In this document: positions 57,760 through 64,000 of the stretch, piece by piece
How the letters are laid out: every line of letters begins with the position of its first letter
Position numbering within the stretch: position 1 is the first letter of the stretch
Assembly: GCF_006542375.1 (NCBI RefSeq)
Contig: NZ_CP038143.1
Span: 124,001-188,000 of the forward strand
Direction of reading: 5' to 3'
Source: Oecophyllibacter saccharovorans
GTDB lineage: Bacteria; Pseudomonadota; Alphaproteobacteria; Acetobacterales; Acetobacteraceae
Length of the DNA stretch: 64,000 nucleotides
The notes under the pieces: generated by a model
The model's input: only the letters and a program-made list of their open reading frames with translations
Database searches by the model: none
Told to the model about the DNA's origin: nothing
Program-made: the position numbers and the translations under genes

Positions 57760-59403
57760 ATGCGTCCCCTGTCTCGCCTTCTCTTCTCCAGTGCCCTCAC
57801 TCTTTGCGCTGTTCCGGCTTTTGCAATGCCGGTAGCCAACAACTCAGGCGAAACAGCGCGTCCGCAACCGGATAGCGTAACAACCACCGGCACCCTGAAG
57901 GTCAACGGCAAGGCTATCGCCTATCATGCTGTTGCAGGAACCCTGTTGGTGCATGGGCGCAAATATGATGATTCCCGTGTCGTCCTGAAACAACGCGGGG
58001 ATCTCAGCGCCACGAGCGGTCCACAACAGAACGCGCCCGGAAAAGCTTCAAAAGACGGCAAGGAAAACGGGCCAATCGCTTCCATGTTCTACACCGCTTA
58101 TTTCCGTGACAACGCCAACACCAGAACACGCCCGCTTGTCTTTCTCTACAACGGCGGTCCCGGTTCTGCCTCTGTATGGCTGCAGATGGGCTCCTTCGGC
58201 CCATGGCGGGTTTCCACCCCGGGTGTGGAGCACCAGCCGCCGCCACCTTATGCACTCATAGCCAATCCCCAGTCCCTCCTGGACGTGGCTGACCTGGTCT
58301 TCATTGATGCACCCGGAACAGGGTATTCCCGCATCGGTGGCAAGAAAGCGGAAAAAGAGTTCTACGGCATTGACGGCGATGCGGCCGCCTTCACCCATTT
58401 CATCATGGCTTTTCTGGCCAAATATCACCGCTTTGAATCGCCCCGTTATCTGTTCGGCGAAAGTTACGGCACATTGCGCTCAGCCCTGGTGGCCAACGAG
58501 CTTGAACAGGAGGAAGGGATCGACCTCAACGGCGTGATCCTGCTCTCGCAGATTCTCAGCTACGACAACAATGCGGACACCCCGCAATTCAATCCCGGCA
58601 ATGACGAGCCTTATGTGCTGTCACTTCCGACCTATGCAGCCACCGCCTGGTACCACCATCGCCTGCCCCAACACCCTGACCAGCTCGCCCCTTTCCTGCG
58701 GGAAGTGGAGCAGTTCGCCAGCACGGACTATCTGCTTGCGCTGCAGGAAGGAAGCCTGCTGCCGGAGGCGCGCAAACGTGCCATCGCCGAGCGCCTGCAC
58801 CGCTATACAGGCCTTCCTGCCGCGTACCTGCTGCGCGCCAATCTGCGCGTCAATGGCGGCATGTTCACTCATCAGCTTGAAGCGGCTGAAGACACGACCA
58901 CAGGCCGGCTGGATACCCGCTTTGCCGGCCCCAGTCTGGATCCGATGTCCAAGGAAGCGGAATATGACCCCCAGTCAAGTGCTCTAAGCTCCGCTTACCT
59001 GTCCAGCTTCAATGCCTACGTGCGCAATACCCTGCATTATGGAGGGGAAGTGCCTTACCGGGTCTTCGCACCAGGCGCCAATGAACACTGGGACACCCAC
59101 CACTCCGTTCCCCTTCCCGGAGGGGAGGACGCCAGCATCACCCCCAATGTGATGCCTGATCTTGCGATGGCGATGAAAACCAATCCCACTCTCAAGATCA
59201 TGCTCAACAGCGGCCTTTTCGATCTGGCCACGCCCTATTATCAGGCGCAGCATGAACTGCACCATCTGCCCATTCCTGACAGGCTGCAGGCCAATATCAG
59301 CACCTACCAGTATCCGACAGGTCACATGGTGTATGTGGATGCCAAATCCCTGCAGGCCCTCCATGACAACGTTGCCGCCTTTATTGCCGCCACTACGCAC
59401 TGA
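57760..59403 (+). CDS. Secreted serine carboxypeptidase (peptidase S10)
   Basis: A 547-residue alpha/beta-hydrolase protease that removes C-terminal residues at acidic pH. A Sec signal peptide (LLFSSALTLCAVPAFA) is present. YNGGPGSASVWLQMGSFGP forms the oxyanion region. The nucleophile is Ser235 (FGESYGT), and the acid and histidine are in GLFDLATP and PTGHMVYVD near the C-terminus. FIDAPGTGYSRI is also typical. TAGGAG lies directly upstream of the start. S10 enzymes are mainly eukaryotic but occur in acid-tolerant bacteria, including acetic acid bacteria, where a periplasmic acid-active peptidase fits the habitat. Confidence 0.9.
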   Translation: MRPLSRLLFSSALTLCAVPAFAMPVANNSGETARPQPDSVTTTGTLKVNGKAIAYHAVAGTLLVHGRKYDDSRVVLKQRGDLSATSGPQQNAPGKASKDGKENGPIASMFYTAYFRDNANTRTRPLVFLYNGGPGSASVWLQMGSFGPWRVSTPGVEHQPPPPYALIANPQSLLDVADLVFIDAPGTGYSRIGGKKAEKEFYGIDGDAAAFTHFIMAFLAKYHRFESPRYLFGESYGTLRSALVANELEQEEGIDLNGVILLSQILSYDNNADTPQFNPGNDEPYVLSLPTYAATAWYHHRLPQHPDQLAPFLREVEQFASTDYLLALQEGSLLPEARKRAIAERLHRYTGLPAAYLLRANLRVNGGMFTHQLEAAEDTTTGRLDTRFAGPSLDPMSKEAEYDPQSSALSSAYLSSFNAYVRNTLHYGGEVPYRVFAPGANEHWDTHHSVPLPGGEDASITPNVMPDLAMAMKTNPTLKIMLNSGLFDLATPYYQAQHELHHLPIPDRLQANISTYQYPTGHMVYVDAKSLQALHDNVAAFIAATTH

Positions 59404-59440
59404 ACGGGCTTCTGGGGCCTCTTAAGAGGGCAGCACCTTC

Positions 59441-60790
59441 TCAAAGCCGGTCGATTTCCTGCAATCCCTGACGCAGGGTCCGCCCGGGCAGAAAGGAGGC
59501 CAGCCAGATTTTCGGCGTTTCGACACGTTGGGAAAGGTAAATACCGGTTGGCCCGGAAACGAGATAGGCGATGAAGCAGCCCGTTGCATAATAAACCAGA
59601 TTGGCCCCCCCGAAGAGTTCGACCGCCATGATCGTACAGGCCAGGGGCGTATTGGCCGCACCGGCAAAAACGGCGACAAAGCCAATGCCGGCCAGCAGAT
59701 CGACCGGCACCCCAAGCCAGGGCGCCAACGCATTCCCCAACCCGGACCCGATGAAGAAAAGCGGCGTCACTTCACCGCCCTTGAAGCCGGTCGTCAGGGC
59801 CACCAGCGTGAAGACCAGCTTCAGAAACCAGCTCCATGGATAATGCTGGGGGCCGAAAAAATCGACAATGGAAGCGCCGCCAGGATTAGGGGATATAACG
59901 CCGAGCCCCAGATAATCCGGCGAGCCGACCAACCAGACGAGCGCAATAGTGGCTGTGCCCCCCAGGGCCGGCCTCAGCCAGGGTACAGGGCACACCCTGC
60001 TTACCAATACCGTCCCGTGACGCAGCCCTTCTGAAAACGCCCAGCTTGCCAATCCAAAAGCAACGGAAGCCAGGGCAATCTTGGCCAGCAGCCAGAGATC
60101 TGCCTGGAAGAGGGCATTGCCGGCCAGCATGGCTGCGCCATAACCCATGTGATAGGCGGTATGATGAACATGCAGCCAGCTCTCCCACTGACGACAGGTC
60201 CAGTCGGCGAGGATGGATGCGAAAGCGCCCGGCAGGAGGGCTGTATAAGTCAGCCGTCCTAGGGTCAGCACTTCCAGACCGAATACTGCGCCTGCCACAG
60301 GTGTGCCGAACACCGCGCCGAAGCCAGCCGATATACCGGAAATCAGCATGATACGGGTCTGGCGATTATCGAGCCGGAACAGGCGCGCAAAGCCGCTGGC
60401 CAGACTGCCCCCCATCTGGATGGCCGTCCCTTCCCGCCCTACGGAAGCGCCGAACAGATGACTGACGACTGTAGCCAGAAATACCATGGGCGCCATACGC
60501 AGAGGCACACCGACCGTGGGAGATTCGATCTCTTCAAGAATGAGGTTGTTGCCGCTCGCGGCACGCCCGCCCCACCAGAAGTAGAGCAAGGCCATCGCCA
60601 CCCCTGCCAGGGGCAGACCGTAAAGCAGCCAGGGATGGGCAAATCGCGTCAGCGTCGCCACTTTAAGCGCCCATAGAAACAGGGCACACACCGTCCCCAC
60701 CACCAGTGCGAGCGGCGTCAGCAATATACCCCAGCGGATGAGCGATTTCAGGAAAGGCAGGGGATGGGGGGTAATAAGGGTTTTAAGCAC
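59441..60790 (-). CDS. CLC-family anion transporter, probable fluoride/proton antiporter (CLC-F)
   Basis: Polytopic membrane protein of 449 residues from the GTG at 60790, which has GGAAGGA six bases upstream; a TTG at 60835 would add 15 residues. CLC hallmarks are SVGREGTAIQMGGSLASG with the gating glutamate and GFKGGEVTPLFFIGSGLG. The usual chloride motif GSGIP is replaced by GNNLI, and the gating motif is GREGT rather than GREGP. From memory these changes mark the CLC-F fluoride exporters. The upstream fluoride riboswitch strongly supports this. It converges on the S10 gene. Confidence 0.85.
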   Translation of the reverse strand: MLKTLITPHPLPFLKSLIRWGILLTPLALVVGTVCALFLWALKVATLTRFAHPWLLYGLPLAGVAMALLYFWWGGRAASGNNLILEEIESPTVGVPLRMAPMVFLATVVSHLFGASVGREGTAIQMGGSLASGFARLFRLDNRQTRIMLISGISAGFGAVFGTPVAGAVFGLEVLTLGRLTYTALLPGAFASILADWTCRQWESWLHVHHTAYHMGYGAAMLAGNALFQADLWLLAKIALASVAFGLASWAFSEGLRHGTVLVSRVCPVPWLRPALGGTATIALVWLVGSPDYLGLGVISPNPGGASIVDFFGPQHYPWSWFLKLVFTLVALTTGFKGGEVTPLFFIGSGLGNALAPWLGVPVDLLAGIGFVAVFAGAANTPLACTIMAVELFGGANLVYYATGCFIAYLVSGPTGIYLSQRVETPKIWLASFLPGRTLRQGLQEIDRL

Positions 60791-60836
60791 GCAGATTCCT
60801 TCCAACGACCTGAGCGAATAGACGCACCGGAACAAA

Positions 60837-60940
60837 GGCAGGAATCATCAGCCATCACTCTCGTTTTCTTCCTCTCCACTGGGGAGATTAAAACGAAAGG
60901 GGCAGTTCAGCCCGAAGGCTCGGCGGAAATCCATCGCCGT
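60837..60940 (-). promoter_or_regulatory. Fluoride riboswitch (crcB motif) controlling the CLC gene
   Basis: On the minus strand the conserved aptamer blocks appear in order: GGCGATGG (60938-60931), its partner CGCC (60925-60922), a TTCG-capped hairpin (60920-60909), AACTGCC (60907-60901), a long variable stem with CGTTTT pairing AAAACG, then GGCTGATGATTCCTGC (60853-60838). The GGATT loop can form the pseudoknot with ATTCC, with one U-U mismatch. GATTCCT (60846-60840) is also perfectly complementary to AGGAATC (60800-60794), which overlaps the CLC ribosome binding site. The remaining gap to fusA holds only the hairpin at 61073-61106. Confidence 0.85.
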
Positions 60941-61072
60941 CGGATAAATTATCTACTGCCGTGCCGCCGCAGGATCAAGAGCGATCTGCAAGGAACTGAA
61001 AATACCGTCGAACAGGCCCCAACAGAGGCGCTGCAATCCGACACTGACCGGCTTTCCCGAAAACCGCAGGAA

Positions 61073-61106
61073 GGGACGCGCGTTTCCTGCATGAAACGCG
61101 CGTCCC
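61073..61106 (-). terminator. 14-bp perfect hairpin downstream of fusA
   Basis: GGGACGCGCGTTTC (61073-61086) pairs with GAAACGCGCGTCCC (61093-61106) around a six-base loop, about 43 bases after the fusA stop. A smaller hairpin, GTGCCC with GGGCAC (61109-61128), lies just before it. There is no continuous U-tract, only scattered T residues. It separates fusA from the riboswitch. Confidence 0.6.
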
Positions 61107-61148
61107 AAGTGCCCTTGCCTTCGGGCACGGTGCCCCGAGTCTGCCTGC

Positions 61149-63239
61149 TCAGGCCCGGCGTTCGGCCATGATCTCTTCAGCCACATTGCGCGGCACCGGC
61201 TCATAGTGATGGAACTGCATCGTGAACGAGGCACGTCCCTTGGTGGCTGAGCGCAGATGGGAAATGTAGCCGAACATCTCCTTCAGCGGCACCTGAGCCC
61301 GGATCAGAACCGTAGAGCCGGCTGTTTCCTGATTCTGGATGATGCCACGACGGCGGTTGAGGTCACCCACCACGTCACCGACGTGATCGTTCGGCGTGGT
61401 GATTTCAACATCCATGATCGGCTCGAGAATAACAGGGCCGGCCTGTTTCATACCCTCGCGGAAACAGGCCTTGGCAGCGATTTCAAAGGCCAGCGCCGAG
61501 GAGTCGACATCATGGTATTTGCCGTCCAGCAGCGTGAACTTGAAGTCCACGGTTTCGAAGCCGGCCAGCACGCCCGTGGTCGCCTGGTTACGGATGCCCT
61601 TCTCAACAGCCGGAATATATTCTTTCGGCACCGCGCCGCCGACAACGCTGTTTTCGAAGATGATCTCGTCCTTCTTTTCCGAAGGTTCGAACTTGATCTT
61701 CACCTCAGCGAACTGACCGGAACCACCCGACTGTTTCTTGTGGGTATAGGTCTCGATATGCGGCTTAGTAATGGTCTCACGATACGCCACCTGTGGTGCG
61801 CCGATATTGGCTTCCACCCCGTATTCACGACGCAGGCGGTCGACAATGATGTCGAGATGAAGCTCACCCATGCCGGAAAGAATGGTCTGACCGGTTTCCT
61901 GATCAGTGCGCAGCTGCAGGGAAGGATCTTCCGCAGTCAGCTTCTGCAGAGCCAGGGTCATTTTCTCAACCGCTTCCTTGGTCTTCGGCTCAACGGAGAT
62001 GTCGATCACCGGCACCGGAAACTGCATGCGTTCCAGAACGACAGGATCGCTGGGATCAGCCAGGGTATCGCCTGTGCCTGTATCTTTCAGACCCACGAAA
62101 GCAGCGATATCGCCGGCATAAACCGTTTTGACTTCCTGGCGCTTGTCAGCATGCATCTGGAACATACGCCCGACGCGTTCCTTGATGCCCTTGGTGGTGT
62201 TCAGAACGGTGTCGCCCGTGCTGAGCTGGCCGCGATAGACACGCACGAAGGTCAGGGTGCCGTATTTGTCGGAAATGATCTTGAAAGCCAGACCGGCAAA
62301 CTTGCCTTCCGGATCCACCGGCACGATCGGCAGGAAGCTCTCATCCACTTCCTCGTCTTCCGGCGGGGCAATGCGGATGCCTTCGACCTCGTCAGGGGCC
62401 GGCAGGTAGTCGATCACCGCATCGAGAAGCGGCTGGACACCCTTGTTCTTGAAGGCCGTGCCACACAGCACCGGACGGAACTCACCGGAAATGGTGCCCT
62501 TCTTGATGCAGCGCTTCAGCGTCTCTTTGCTGACGTCACCCTTCTCGAAATACTCTTCCATCGCTGCTTCATCAACGGCCAGAGCGGTATCAAGCAGCTC
62601 CTGGCGTGCTTCAGCAGCTTTTTCCTTCAGATCGTCAGGGATGTCCTCGTAGTGGAACTTAGCCCCGAGCTCACCGCCTTCCCAGACGATAGCGCGCATT
62701 TCGATCAGATCGACAACGCCGATGAAGTTTTCTTCAGCACCGATCGGCAGCTGCAGGGGCAGGGCCACGATGTCCAGCTTTTCCTTCAGCGTTCCGAAAG
62801 CATGCCAGAAGTCAGCGCCTGTACGGTCGAGCTTGTTGATGAAGATGATACGCGGAACGTTGTAGCGATCGGCCAGACGCCAGTTCGTTTCCGACTGGGG
62901 CTGAACACCGGCCACCCCTTCAATCACGAAGATCGCGCCATCGAGCACACGCAGCGAACGGTTGACCTCGATGTTGAAGTCGATATGGCCCGGCGTGTCG
63001 ATGATGTTGATCCGGTTGCCTTCCCACTCGCATGTCACGGCAGCTGAGGTGATGGTGATGCCGCGTTCACGCTCCTGAGCCATGTAATCTGTCGTGGTAT
63101 TGCCTTCATGCACTTCACCGATCCGGTGGGACATGCCGGTATAGTACAGAATGCGCTCGGTGGTGGTGGTCTTGCCGGCATCAATGTGGGCGGTAATGCC
63201 GATATTGCGGATTTTAGAAAGTTCTGCGTGCTCGGACAC
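61149..63239 (-). CDS. fusA: Elongation factor G
   Basis: Translocation GTPase of 696 residues. G1 is [17 protein letters not shown], the switch II region is [14 protein letters not shown] and G4 is [10 protein letters not shown]. Domain IV contains [15 protein letters not shown] and the C-terminal [19 protein letters not shown] segment. The start is GTG with GGAG seven bases upstream. It is not next to rpsL, rpsG or tuf, so it stands outside the usual str operon. That is common in some alphaproteobacteria or may mean a second EF-G; it cannot be settled here. Confidence 0.97.
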   Translation of the reverse strand: MSEHAELSKIRNIGITAHIDAGKTTTTERILYYTGMSHRIGEVHEGNTTTDYMAQERERGITITSAAVTCEWEGNRINIIDTPGHIDFNIEVNRSLRVLDGAIFVIEGVAGVQPQSETNWRLADRYNVPRIIFINKLDRTGADFWHAFGTLKEKLDIVALPLQLPIGAEENFIGVVDLIEMRAIVWEGGELGAKFHYEDIPDDLKEKAAEARQELLDTALAVDEAAMEEYFEKGDVSKETLKRCIKKGTISGEFRPVLCGTAFKNKGVQPLLDAVIDYLPAPDEVEGIRIAPPEDEEVDESFLPIVPVDPEGKFAGLAFKIISDKYGTLTFVRVYRGQLSTGDTVLNTTKGIKERVGRMFQMHADKRQEVKTVYAGDIAAFVGLKDTGTGDTLADPSDPVVLERMQFPVPVIDISVEPKTKEAVEKMTLALQKLTAEDPSLQLRTDQETGQTILSGMGELHLDIIVDRLRREYGVEANIGAPQVAYRETITKPHIETYTHKKQSGGSGQFAEVKIKFEPSEKKDEIIFENSVVGGAVPKEYIPAVEKGIRNQATTGVLAGFETVDFKFTLLDGKYHDVDSSALAFEIAAKACFREGMKQAGPVILEPIMDVEITTPNDHVGDVVGDLNRRRGIIQNQETAGSTVLIRAQVPLKEMFGYISHLRSATKGRASFTMQFHHYEPVPRNVAEEIMAERRA

Positions 63240-63400
63240 GTAATATCTCCAAAGGGGCGAAGTGCGGAAAACTCATGGCAGCTGCTGCGCTTAAAGACCT
63301 TAAAGACAAGGTGTTACCTGCAGTGCAACAGCAGAGCCGGAAGGGCTTATCAGTTTTCCGACCGTTTCTTTCAGACTGCCTGAGCCTGAAGGCCTGAAAA

Positions 63401-63434
63401 TGAAAGAAAGGGGTTCCGGTCTCACCGGAACACC
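63401..63434 (-). terminator. Rho-independent terminator of rpmB
   Basis: GTTCCGGT (63413-63420) pairs with ACCGGAAC (63424-63431) around a three-base loop, with flanking G/C residues extending the stem. On the minus strand it is followed by a T-rich run (TTTCTTTCATTTT). It lies 30 bases after the rpmB stop. Confidence 0.75.
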
Positions 63435-63463
63435 CTCCCCTGACCTGCCTGTTCTACAATCTC

Positions 63464-63772
63464 TCAGGCAGCCTGACGAGCTGCAGCCTTGCGTTCCTGC
63501 GCACGCAGGATACGACGCTTAATGATCAGGGCTTCCGGGGTCAGCTTGCGGTTGGGCGTGCCAAGCAGAAAGCTGTCCAGGCCGCCATTATGCTCAATGG
63601 TGCGCAGCCCCTGGGTCGATACACGCATGTGCACGCAAGCGCCCAGAATGTCGGACAGCAAGGTGGCATCCTGGAGATTGGGCAGAAAACGGCGACGGGA
63701 CTTGTTGTTGGCGTGGCTGACGTTGTTGCCCGTCAACACCCCTTTGCCCGTGACTTGGCAACGGCGAGACAT
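63464..63772 (-). CDS. rpmB: 50S ribosomal protein L28
   Basis: Large-subunit ribosomal protein of 102 residues: [20 protein letters not shown], then [14 protein letters not shown] and [15 protein letters not shown]. It has the alphaproteobacterial long form of L28 (about 100 residues rather than 78). GAGGAAG lies just before the ATG. A TTGACG/GATAAG promoter lies about 75 bases upstream. It is monocistronic with its own terminator. Confidence 0.97.
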   Translation of the reverse strand: MSRRCQVTGKGVLTGNNVSHANNKSRRRFLPNLQDATLLSDILGACVHMRVSTQGLRTIEHNGGLDSFLLGTPNRKLTPEALIIKRRILRAQERKAAARQAA

Positions 63773-63838
63773 AGATCTTCCTCGGTGTTATGAGACGCGC
63801 GGCCTGTTCCGCCCTGCGCGTTACGTAAATAAGGCGGC

Positions 63839-63867
63839 CTTATCCCGCAGCTTGCACCTTTCGTCAA
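63839..63867 (-). promoter_or_regulatory. Candidate sigma70 promoter of rpmB
   Basis: TTGACG (63862-63867) and GATAAG (63839-63844) on the minus strand with a 17-base spacer. This fits a strong ribosomal-protein promoter placed about 70 bases before the start codon. Confidence 0.5.
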
Positions 63868-63881
63868 GCCCCGACGGTATT

Positions 63882-64000
63882 TTACCCTTCACCCGCCTGC
63901 TGAGCTGCCCACATCTCGGCATACACCCCTCCGCGTGCCAGCAGAGCCGCATGATCTCCCTCCTCGACAATGCGCCCCTGATCAAGGACAAGAATGCGGT
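63882..64000 (-). CDS. C-terminal end of an ABC transporter (exporter type), cut by the window edge
   Basis: The last 39 codons of a gene reading in from the right edge: [20 protein letters not shown], then [14 protein letters not shown] and the stop. This is the H-loop-distal tail of an ABC exporter ATPase domain. The ending GGVYAEMW resembles Atm1/MsbA-like half-transporters, but the membrane part is outside the window, so substrate and exact family cannot be given. The start is not present. Confidence 0.75.
   Translation of the reverse strand, partial: RILVLDQGRIVEEGDHAALLARGGVYAEMWAAQQAGEG

Noticed and set aside
61257-63047. Long plus-strand open frame opposite fusA (about 596 codons)
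   Set aside because: Mirror of the EF-G coding frame; no motif and no plausible ribosome binding site.

Overview
The window is chromosomal core-genome DNA from an alphaproteobacterium, most likely an acetic acid bacterium (Acetobacteraceae). Supporting signs are moderately high GC, the conserved blocks rodZ-ispG-hisS-prfA, bolA-J domain-cobS-cobT, birA-coaX-rnj-proS-lolCD-dnaE and lon-clpX-clpP-tig, a short-form ProRS, an Rrf2-led SUF operon, and a divergent PEP-carboxylase-like protein. The genus cannot be fixed from the sequence alone. No insertion sequence, prophage, CRISPR array, rRNA or plasmid function was seen. There are three tRNA genes, Leu(GAG), Val(UAC) and Leu(UAG), all on the minus strand and all with encoded CCA.

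Layout. 1-326: tail of an unidentified plus-strand gene. 335-5233: prfA, hisS, ispG, rodZ (minus). 5321-7764: a flavin monooxygenase gene overlapping lysC (minus), divergent from ubiG. 8841-14542 (minus): Tat-exported lactonase, DUF2147 protein, glutaredoxin, ComF, phosphohexomutase, galU. 14944-15029: tRNA-Leu. 15141-21720: lipB, a LolA-like lipoprotein and bolA, then J-domain protein, cobS, cobT and a secreted protein. 21771-32150 (minus): dnaE, lolD, lolC/E, proS, rnj, coaX, birA. 32206-39731 (minus): tRNA-Val, HU, lon, clpX, clpP, trigger factor, tRNA-Leu. 40000-46268: NAD(P)HX repair enzyme (minus), then a small membrane protein, a DEAD-box helicase and a TRAM-type RNA methyltransferase (plus). 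46295-52863 (minus): an A-type Fe-S carrier, SufT-like protein, sufS, sufD, sufC, sufB and an Rrf2 regulator. 53182-60790: DUF445 protein, PEPC-like enzyme, S10 peptidase, CLC transporter. 61149-64000 (minus): fusA, rpmB and the tail of an ABC transporter.

The most informative non-coding element is a fluoride riboswitch (crcB motif) at 60837-60940, upstream of the CLC gene. The CLC protein itself carries GNN and GREGT motifs that point to the fluoride/proton antiporter branch. The 3' pseudoknot strand of the aptamer is also a perfect 7-base complement of the gene's ribosome binding site, which suggests how translation could be switched on by fluoride. Other regulatory signals are an inverted repeat straddling the -10 box of the suf promoter, a strong hairpin in the HU leader, paired AGTACTGA repeats over the ppc promoter, a three-fold CGATAGTCA repeat upstream of clpP, and several terminator-like hairpins.

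Functionally the window groups translation (prfA, hisS, proS, fusA, rpmB, tRNAs), protein quality control (Lon, ClpXP, trigger factor), Fe-S biogenesis (SUF), cofactor synthesis or repair (IspG, UbiG, LipB, BirA, CoaX, NAD(P)HX repair, CobST), envelope assembly (RodZ, LolCD, a LolA-like lipoprotein, GalU) and detoxification (CLC).
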